Positions 1-5,208 of a stretch of DNA of 7,849 nucleotides are shown here, in pieces (position 1 is the first letter of the stretch; each line of letters opens with the position of its first letter). The translations under genes and the position numbers were made by a program. Source of the DNA: an uncultured Clostridia bacterium (GTDB lineage Bacteria; Bacillota; Clostridia; Christensenellales; Aristaeellaceae); contig CAKTTL010000115.1 of assembly GCA_934615235.1 (NCBI GenBank), forward strand, positions 1 through 7,849. Direction: 5' to 3'. The notes beneath the pieces are model-generated. The model did no database searches. It saw nothing but the letters and a program-made list of their open reading frames with translations, and was not told the origin of the DNA.

Positions 1-30
1 CCGTGGGGCGGACGCGGCCAAGCGGTTTTC
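1..30. repeat. Direct repeat, copy 1 (partner at 165-194)
   Basis: These 30 bases match 165-194 at 28 of 30 positions; the differences are at 20 (C versus T) and 26 (T versus C). The match fades after base 30. In the second copy the repeat begins with the right arm of a GTGGGGCGG hairpin. The left arm of copy 1 would lie just outside the window, so the true unit is probably longer than what is visible. It looks like a dispersed or tandem intergenic repeat of about 164-bp period, but only two copies are visible. Confidence 0.65.
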
Positions 31-71
31 GTTGGGTAAGGTTCGGAGAAAAAGCCGCATACAAAGAGGCG

Positions 72-102
72 CGTCCCGCCCATTTCAACAATGGGCGGGA
101 CG
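72..102. repeat. Inverted repeat, 13-bp stem hairpin
   Basis: Arms 72-84 (CGTCCCGCCCATT) and 90-102 are perfectly complementary around a 5-nt loop (85-89). The stem is GC-rich enough to act as a transcript-end structure. Only GTTTGC follows on the plus strand and no T run follows on either strand, so it is not a classical intrinsic terminator. It sits between the two copies of the 30-nt direct repeat and may belong to the same repeat module. Confidence 0.6.
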
Positions 103-152
103 GTTTGCACTTATGAGAAGCGGCATGGTGCGGGAAGAGACCCTCGCCGCGC

Positions 153-175
153 CCGCCCCACCCTCCGTGGGGCGG
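153..175. repeat. Inverted repeat, 9-bp stem leading into direct repeat copy 2
   Basis: Arms 153-161 (CCGCCCCAC) and 167-175 (GTGGGGCGG) pair perfectly around a 5-nt loop. The right arm is part of the second direct repeat, and the same right-arm sequence opens the window at bases 3-11. The hairpin is therefore probably a constant part of the repeat unit. Confidence 0.55.
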
Positions 176-194
176 ACGCGGCTAAGCGGCTTTC
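165..194. repeat. Direct repeat, copy 2 (partner at 1-30)
   Basis: This is the second copy of the 30-nt repeat, 28 of 30 identical to bases 1-30 and offset by 164 nt. It includes the right arm of the 153-175 hairpin and is followed after 13 nt by the long palindrome at 208-255. Confidence 0.65.
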
Positions 195-207
195 TTGGAG
201 AAAGGGG

Positions 208-255
208 TCTGGGGAAGGAACCTTCTTTCTCCAGAAAGAAGGTTCCTTCCCCAGA
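208..255. repeat. Perfect 23-bp nested palindrome downstream of the carboxypeptidase
   Basis: Arms 208-230 and 233-255 are exactly complementary with only CC (231-232) between them. GGGG at 204-207 can pair further with CCCC at 259-262 across an AAA bulge. Each arm is itself a small inverted repeat: GAAGG-AA-CCTTC at 214-225 and GAAGG-TT-CCTTC at 238-249. The element begins 20 nt past the stop of the minus-strand gene and could end or protect its transcript. No uridine tract follows in either direction. Its nested design is shared with the element at 7800-7847. Confidence 0.75.
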
Positions 256-274
256 AAACCCCACATCCCCCACA

Positions 275-1753
275 TCACGCAAAATATCGCTTTTTCGGTT
301 GCGGGACTTTGGCTTTTTTGTGTTTCTGATGCTTGAAGAGGCGGCGGGATTTGAAGAGAAGAAAGACGATTGCGGCGAGGCCGACGACGGGCGGAAGCGC
401 CCAGTCCAGCGAGAAAGGCGGGAAGAGGGAATCGTCCTGCTCGACCTGGCGCTGGATTTCTTCCAGCGTGGGCGGGGCGTTCTCGCGCGCGGCGACGGAG
501 CGCGTGGCAATCAGGTTATACTTGGCCGGTTCCTCGTCGCTGGGATAGAACGTCAGCACGCCGACGATTTCGCCCGCGGCGATTGGCGCGCGCGCCTCGA
601 CGAGCCAGGTGGTGTTCGTGTAGGATTCATAGTCCGCGGCGATCGCGTCCACGTCGGCCTCCAGGCCGGTAATGCGCACCTTGCGGGTTTTATCGACGGC
701 CTCGATGCGCAGCGTCACGCGGCCCTTGCTGCGCGTGCCGTCCTCGTTGATTTCGCCCGCGTCGTTCGTATCGAAGGCGGACAACTGCAGCGTGATGGGG
801 TTCTGCTCGAAGATCTGCTCCGGGGTGATGGATTTATATTTCGAGAAACCGTATTCGAACAGACGGCTGGTATCGGGCCAGCGGCTGTAAACGCCGGAAT
901 AGAGGATGACGGCGATCATCTCCACGCCGTCCTTTTCGGCTGCTTCGACGAGACAGTAGCCCGCCATGCTGGTGAAACCGGTTTTGCCGCCGATGGAGTA
1001 GCGGTAATAGTAGTTGTCGTCCGGGTTGATATGCTTGTTGGTGTTGTAGATCGTCCGCTCGGGGTACATCTCGTCCGAGGGCAGCGTGTAGGAATACGTC
1101 CCGATGATCTCGCGGAAGGTCTCGTTTTCCAGCGCCACGTTCATGATCCGCGCCAGATCGTGCGCGGTGGTGTAGTGCAGATCGTCGTGCAGGCCGTGCG
1201 GATTGACGAAGTTGGTGCTCGTGCAGCCGATGGCCGCCGCCGTCTGGTTCATGAGGTTGACGAACGAGGGCACGTCGCCCGCGACGTATTCGGCGATGAC
1301 GTTCGCAGCGTCGTTGCCGCTCTTGACGAGCAGGCCGTACAGCGCCGTGCGCAGCGTAATCTGCTCGCCCGCCTTGAACGGGACGCGCTCTGCCTTTTCG
1401 TCGGCGAAGGTGACGGCCGATTCGGAGACGGTGAGCACTGCGTCGAGGTCGTCGCAGAACTGCAGGGCGACGAGCGCCGTCATGATCTTCGTCGTCGAGG
1501 CGGGAAAACGCACCACTTCCTCGTCGCGGCTCATCAGGATTTCGCCGGTTTCGCGTTCCATCAGCAGGTAGCTTGAAGCGACGATCTGGCTGTCCTTGAG
1601 CGCTTCCGGCTCGGAAGTGCTGTATTCCGGGGCGTTCGGGGGGCGCGTGGGACTGACGAACTCGCTGTCGTCGCTCTCGCCGAGCGCCAGCACAGGCAGA
1701 AGGCAGAAAACGACGCACAAAAGCGCCGAAAGCCAGACGGTTTTGGATTTCAT
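275..1753 (-). CDS. D-alanyl-D-alanine carboxypeptidase (penicillin-binding protein, DacA/DacF type)
   Basis: This 492-residue exported serine peptidase probably removes the terminal D-alanine from peptidoglycan pentapeptides outside the membrane. A signal peptide covers about residues 1-25, with an A-L-G site before E26. The peptidase S11 domain follows with all three catalytic motifs: S86-T-T-K89, S145-G-N147 and K257-T-G259. Residues of about 311-420 fit the beta-rich C-terminal domain of the PBP5 family. A hydrophobic helix at about 453-468 is followed by a strongly basic tail, so the protein should be anchored by a true transmembrane segment with the tail in the cytoplasm. Many family members have only an amphipathic C-terminal helix. 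The ATG at 1751-1753 has an AAAGGAGG site 12 nt upstream. It is transcribed away from the two-component operon, and its substrate fits cell-wall control. Family assignment is firm; whether it is vegetative or sporulation-specific cannot be told. Confidence 0.95.
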   Translation of the reverse strand: MKSKTVWLSALLCVVFCLLPVLALGESDDSEFVSPTRPPNAPEYSTSEPEALKDSQIVASSYLLMERETGEILMSRDEEVVRFPASTTKIMTALVALQFCDDLDAVLTVSESAVTFADEKAERVPFKAGEQITLRTALYGLLVKSGNDAANVIAEYVAGDVPSFVNLMNQTAAAIGCTSTNFVNPHGLHDDLHYTTAHDLARIMNVALENETFREIIGTYSYTLPSDEMYPERTIYNTNKHINPDDNYYYRYSIGGKTGFTSMAGYCLVEAAEKDGVEMIAVILYSGVYSRWPDTSRLFEYGFSKYKSITPEQIFEQNPITLQLSAFDTNDAGEINEDGTRSKGRVTLRIEAVDKTRKVRITGLEADVDAIAADYESYTNTTWLVEARAPIAAGEIVGVLTFYPSDEEPAKYNLIATRSVAARENAPPTLEEIQRQVEQDDSLFPPFSLDWALPPVVGLAAIVFLLFKSRRLFKHQKHKKAKVPQPKKRYFA

Positions 1754-1770
1754 GACGGTCGTTTTCCTCC

Positions 1771-1791
1771 TTTCCGCGCGAAGCGCGAAAA
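1771..1791 (-). promoter_or_regulatory. Leader hairpin abutting the carboxypeptidase ribosome binding site
   Basis: On the minus strand TTTTCGCGC and GCGCGGAAA form a 9-bp stem (one G-U pair) around a TTC loop. The 3' arm runs into the AAAGGAGG ribosome binding site, so the AAA of that site is inside the stem. The predicted leader is only about 44 nt, which places this structure close to the start codon. It may limit translation initiation or stabilise the message. A regulatory effect is not shown by the sequence. Confidence 0.4.
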
Positions 1792-1803
1792 ATAACGCTT
1801 ATC

Positions 1804-1832
1804 ATTCTAGCACACTTTTTCCGCTTTGTATA
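1804..1832 (-). promoter_or_regulatory. Putative sigma-A promoter for the carboxypeptidase gene
   Basis: Read on the minus strand, TATACA (1827-1832) and TAGAAT (1804-1809) are separated by 17 nt. The -10 box carries an extended TG one base upstream (TGCTAGAAT). The predicted start of transcription is near 1797, giving a leader of about 44 nt. The -35 box matches the consensus TTGACA at four of six bases. Confidence 0.6.
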
Positions 1833-1958
1833 GAATCGGCTTTCGCCGCGCGGGGCGCGGAAAGATTGTAAATTTCGCATTTTTTACCATGTTATGACAA
1901 AGCGCAACAAAAAACGGCCGCTCCAGCCTGATTCTATTAAGAAAAAGAGAAAATACCC

Positions 1959-1988
1959 TTGCAAACAGGGCTGGATTTCGTCTATAAT
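1959..1988 (+). promoter_or_regulatory. Sigma-A promoter of the two-component/lipoprotein operon
   Basis: TTGCAA (1959-1964) and a perfect TATAAT (1983-1988) are 18 nt apart. Transcription should begin near 1995, about 43 nt before the regulator ATG. The site lies back-to-back with the minus-strand promoter at 1804-1832, so a regulator bound in the 1833-1958 stretch could affect both. I saw no convincing direct-repeat operator there. Confidence 0.75.
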
Positions 1989-2037
1989 ATTAAGGTGTAT
2001 ATACCTGCTGAAGAGAGAAAAAAGGGAGTGCATCACC

Positions 2038-2733
2038 ATGGCGAAAAGACTTCTGCTTGTTGACGACGAACCGCTGATTATCAAGGGCCTGCGTTTCAGC
2101 CTCGAGCAGGACGGATATGAATGTGATTCCGCGGTGGACGGCGAAGAAGCCATCGCCAAGTTTGAACAGGGCCGTTACGACCTGATCCTGCTGGACGTGA
2201 TGCTGCCCAAGCTCAGCGGCACCGAGGTCTGCCAGCGCATCCGCGAGCACAGCAACGTGCCGATCATCATGCTCACCGCCAAGGGCGAGGATATGGACAA
2301 AATCCTCGGCCTGGAATACGGCGCGGACGATTACATGACCAAGCCGTTCAACATCCTCGAGGTGAAGGCGCGCATCAAGACCATTCTGCGCCGCGCGCAG
2401 GCCACGCCGCCCGCCGCGGAGGAGAACAAGATCATCCGCGTGCGCGATATGGAAGTGAACCTCGTCAACCGCTCGGTGAAGCTGGCGGGCAAGGACGTCA
2501 AGCTCACGGCGAAGGAGTTCGATCTGCTGCAGCTGTTCATTACCAACCGCGGCCGCGTTTTCAGCCGCGAGAGCATGCTCGAAACCGTCTGGAAGTACGA
2601 CTATCTCGGCGATATGCGCACCGTCGACGTGCATATCCGCCGCCTGCGCGAGAAGATTGAGCGCAACAGCAACCAGCCGGAGTTTATCTTCACAAAGTGG
2701 GGAGTGGGCTACTATTTCACGGATAAAGACTGA
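2038..2733 (+). CDS. OmpR/PhoB-family response regulator (WalR/MtrA-like)
   Basis: This 231-residue DNA-binding regulator is phosphorylated by a partner kinase, almost certainly the next gene. The receiver domain (about 3-118) shows the acidic pair D9-D10, phosphoacceptor D53 in the LLDVMLP segment, T80 and K102. A linker of about 15 residues leads to a winged-helix domain (about 132-228) with the typical recognition helix RTVDVHIRRLREKI and the C-terminal WGVGYYF hairpin. The ATG at 2038 is chosen because a GGGAG site ends 9 nt upstream and the operon promoter lies just before it. The frame remains open upstream to 1894, but that extension crosses the promoter. The length is normal for the family. 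It is the first gene of the operon; its targets are unknown, and the divergent carboxypeptidase is an obvious candidate. Confidence 0.95.
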   Translation: MAKRLLLVDDEPLIIKGLRFSLEQDGYECDSAVDGEEAIAKFEQGRYDLILLDVMLPKLSGTEVCQRIREHSNVPIIMLTAKGEDMDKILGLEYGADDYMTKPFNILEVKARIKTILRRAQATPPAAEENKIIRVRDMEVNLVNRSVKLAGKDVKLTAKEFDLLQLFITNRGRVFSRESMLETVWKYDYLGDMRTVDVHIRRLREKIERNSNQPEFIFTKWGVGYYFTDKD

Positions 2734-4210
2734 GCGCCGTTTTTTCAGCATTCGCTGGAAAATTCTGATCGCGTTCCTGCTGATTCTGGGCGTGACCTTT
2801 TACGCCGTCGCTACATCGCTGATCAATCTGGTCAGCGATTATCTGTTTCAAACCAAAATCAGCGCGGAAACGTCGACGGTGGAATCGCTTTCGGTGCGGC
2901 TGGCGCCGCTGCTCGAGCGCGGAGACGCGCAGGCGCTGCATGAGGAAATGCTTGCCGCCGGGCGCGAAATGGAAGGCCGCCTGCTGGTGATCGATTCCGA
3001 CGGCAAGGTGCAGGCGGATACGTTCTCCGAGCTCAACGGCCTGCGCATGGGGCAGCCGGAAATCGTCAGCATTCTCTACGGCGGGGTGTCCGATTACGGG
3101 TTCCACCTGCTTTCCGGGCAGAATACGAGCACGGCGCGCGCCGCGTTCGACTTCCTGCGCAACACGCAGACGGGCAAAACCTGGGTCGGCTATTTCACGG
3201 CGGCGCTTACGGGCGGCGAGGGCCGGCTGGGCGTGCTTTTGTATTCCGTCAGCGTGCAGGATATGGTCGATAACCTGCGCGTGATTCAGGACCGGATGAT
3301 GATGTTCTTTGCGGCGGCTGCCGCCGCAATGCTCGTGATGAGCCTGACTTTCTCCCGCGTGATCACAAAGCCTATCGAACGGCTGACGGCCGGCATTCAG
3401 CGCATGGGGCGCGGCGATCTGTCCACGCGCGTGGAGGTTTCCGGCCATGACGAGATGACCCGCCTGGCCGAGACGTTCAACCAGATGTCCGAAAAGCTGG
3501 AGCATCAGGACGCGCTGCGCAACGAGTTCGTCTCCAACGCCTCGCACGAACTGAAAACCCCGATGGCGACGATCAAGATCCTGCTCGAATCGATGCTCTA
3601 CGAGGAGAATATGGATCCCGCCCTGCGGCATGAATTCATGACCGACATCGACAAGGAACTCGACCGCATGAGCAAGATCGTAACCGACCTGCTCACCCTC
3701 GTGCGCGCCGATTCGAAGGATTTCAAGCTCAACCGGCAGGCCATTACGCTGCGCGACCTGACAGAGGACACGCTTCGCCGTCTCAGGCCGCTGGCGGAGA
3801 CGAAGAACCAGCGCATCCGCTTCTCCGCGCAGGACGACTGCCCGCTCTTTGCGGACGCGACGCGCCTGCAGCAGGCCATTTACAACATCGTCGACAACGC
3901 GATCAAGTATTCGCCCGAGAACGAGACGATTCGCGTCACCCTCGAGCAGCGCGGAAAGACCGCCGTGCTCGAAATCGCCGATCACGGCCCTGGCATCCCG
4001 GCCAAGGATCAGCCGCATATTTTCGATCGCTTCTATCGCGTGGACAAGGCGCGCGCGCGCGCCACGGGCGGCAACGGCCTGGGCCTGTCCATCGCGCATC
4101 AGGCCGTTCTCCTGCATGACGGCGCGCTGACCGTGCGCAGCGAGGAGGGCAAGGGCACGACCTTCCGCATGGAACTGCCCATCTCGACCCAGACCGGGGA
4201 GGAACGATGA
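2657..4210 (+). CDS. Membrane sensor histidine kinase (HisKA/HATPase_c, HAMP)
   Basis: This is the partner kinase of the preceding regulator. With the TTG start at 2657 it has 517 residues. It carries transmembrane helix 1 (about 36-58), an extracytoplasmic sensor region (about 59-212) that looks like a PAS/Cache fold with LLVIDSDGKVQAD near its start, and helix 2 (about 213-232). HAMP (233-285) and the dimerisation helix with SHELKTP follow, with phosphoacceptor H297. The ATPase domain has the N box N410-IVDN414, DHGPGI (442-447), FDRFYR (456-461) and GGNGLGLSIA (471-480). All catalytic motifs are intact. The start is uncertain: TTG 2657 overlaps the regulator by 77 nt and has only a weak ribosome site, and no ATG or GTG precedes helix 1. 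ATT 2714, 9 nt after GGGGAG, would give a more usual N terminus. It overlaps the next gene by ATGA. Confidence 0.93.
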   Translation: MSATATSRSLSSQSGEWATISRIKTERRFFSIRWKILIAFLLILGVTFYAVATSLINLVSDYLFQTKISAETSTVESLSVRLAPLLERGDAQALHEEMLAAGREMEGRLLVIDSDGKVQADTFSELNGLRMGQPEIVSILYGGVSDYGFHLLSGQNTSTARAAFDFLRNTQTGKTWVGYFTAALTGGEGRLGVLLYSVSVQDMVDNLRVIQDRMMMFFAAAAAAMLVMSLTFSRVITKPIERLTAGIQRMGRGDLSTRVEVSGHDEMTRLAETFNQMSEKLEHQDALRNEFVSNASHELKTPMATIKILLESMLYEENMDPALRHEFMTDIDKELDRMSKIVTDLLTLVRADSKDFKLNRQAITLRDLTEDTLRRLRPLAETKNQRIRFSAQDDCPLFADATRLQQAIYNIVDNAIKYSPENETIRVTLEQRGKTAVLEIADHGPGIPAKDQPHIFDRFYRVDKARARATGGNGLGLSIAHQAVLLHDGALTVRSEEGKGTTFRMELPISTQTGEER

Positions 4211-5208
4211 ACGCAAGCAAAAAACGCAAAGCGCTGGCGCTCTTGCTCGCCGCGTGCTGCCTGCTGGGCGGCTGCGCCGCAAAGGACGCGCCGCAGGACG
4301 CGCTGCCTGCGGCGGCCGAAACGGGCGCGGCGCAGGTGGATATTCCCTCGGGCACGGGCGGCAGCCGCGTGGAAACGCGCGAGGTCGCGCTGTATTTCCG
4401 CGCGCAGGGGGAGAATTTACTGGCGCGTGAAACGCGCAAAATCTATCTCTCCCGCGACGAACGGCTCGAGAAGGCGATCGTCCGCGCGATGATCGACGGC
4501 CCGAGCGCGAGCCTGCTCGATCTGAGCGGCACGTTTAACCCGAGCACCGAGGTGCTCAGCGTTTTCGAAACCGGCACGATCCTCAACGTCACCCTCAGCC
4601 GCGCGTTTCTCTCCTCGCCCACCGACGTGCCGGCCGACTGGTACAACTACGCCTCCTGGCGCGAGGAAGTGATGACGCGGCGCAGGCTGTCGCTGGCCGC
4701 CGTCGTGCTCGCGGTTACAGACGCGACGAAGTATACCGCCGTGCAGTTTCTCGCGCAGGAGCGCACGGACGATTTGACCGGCAAGCGCATCCTCCGCAAG
4801 GAGATCTTCTTCGGAGAAACGGACGACAGCGCCGTTCTCGGCCCGATGACGCGCGAGGAAAGCGTGCTTTTGACGCAGTACAACTCCGCGCAGGTGATTC
4901 TCGAAAGCTGGCGCGCGAAGGATTACGCCCGCCTGTACCGCTTCACCGCGCAGGGCGACGGCAAACGCCCGACGCAGGAAGCCTTCAACCAGGAGCTTTC
5001 CAGCATGCCGCGCGCGCTGATTGATTTCACGCTGGAGCCGGGCAGCGTCTCTGAGGACGGACAGACCGCCGTGATGACGGTGAACCTCACCTGTCAGAGC
5101 CAGGGCGCGACGCTGGAGATTTCCGCCTACCCGCTGCATCTCCTGCGCGAAAACGGCCTTTGGAAGATTGATTATCAGGCGCTGAAGCGGATGATGGAGG
5201 CCAATTGA
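4207..5208 (+). CDS. GerMN-domain lipoprotein with C-terminal NTF2-like domain
   Basis: A 333-residue lipoprotein follows the kinase with an ATGA start/stop overlap and a GGGGAGG ribosome site 4 nt ahead. Residues 1-22 form a basic, hydrophobic lipoprotein signal ending in the lipobox LGGC, with C23 as the lipidated residue. A low-complexity linker reaches about residue 55. Residues 58-184 fit one GerMN (sporulation/spore germination) domain: a VALYFRAQGE strand, a KAIVRAMIDGP helix, an ILNVTLSRAF strand and a late helix before AVQFLAQ. Residues of about 225-330 look like an NTF2/MecA_N-like fold (ESWRAKDYARLYRF, later NGLWKIDYQ). GerMN has no known enzymatic activity and occurs in extracellular binding proteins, including the actinobacterial LpqB encoded after the MtrAB kinase pair. 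The same order here suggests it sits outside the membrane and tunes the kinase. That role is inferred. Confidence 0.88.
   Translation: MNASKKRKALALLLAACCLLGGCAAKDAPQDALPAAAETGAAQVDIPSGTGGSRVETREVALYFRAQGENLLARETRKIYLSRDERLEKAIVRAMIDGPSASLLDLSGTFNPSTEVLSVFETGTILNVTLSRAFLSSPTDVPADWYNYASWREEVMTRRRLSLAAVVLAVTDATKYTAVQFLAQERTDDLTGKRILRKEIFFGETDDSAVLGPMTREESVLLTQYNSAQVILESWRAKDYARLYRFTAQGDGKRPTQEAFNQELSSMPRALIDFTLEPGSVSEDGQTAVMTVNLTCQSQGATLEISAYPLHLLRENGLWKIDYQALKRMMEAN

Larger units (their letters stand above)
1..274. other. Gene-free, repeat-rich intergenic region
   Basis: No credible coding sequence lies here. Short open frames that cross it consist of translated repeats and have no recognisable protein motif or ribosome binding site. 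The stretch contains two near-identical 30-nt direct repeats, a 13-bp hairpin, a 9-bp hairpin attached to the second direct repeat and a long nested palindrome next to the carboxypeptidase stop codon. It is therefore the 3' side of the minus-strand gene plus the edge of an unseen neighbour to the left. No T-rich terminator tail and no clear promoter were seen. Confidence 0.7.

Noticed and set aside
1..204. CRISPR array
   Set aside because: There are only two 30-nt copies, separated by 134 nt that contain another hairpin. There is no regular spacer pattern and no cas genes.
208..255. Classical intrinsic terminator for the carboxypeptidase
   Set aside because: The stem is strong, but neither strand has a run of Ts after it (CCCCTTTCTCC on one side, AAAACCCC on the other), so I list it as a palindromic repeat instead.
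32..1576. Long plus-strand open frame of 514 codons across the carboxypeptidase
   Set aside because: It is the complement of a gene with intact catalytic motifs, signal peptide and ribosome site. Its own translation shows no domain and starts from a weak codon in the repeat region.
1894..2037. In-frame upstream extension of the response regulator
   Set aside because: It would translate through the TTGCAA/TATAAT promoter and leave 48 residues absent from the receiver family, whereas ATG 2038 has a good ribosome site.
2717..4282. Minus-strand open frame of 521 codons opposite the kinase
   Set aside because: It is a shadow of high-GC codon usage. The opposite strand encodes every kinase motif and nothing recognisable is found in the shadow.
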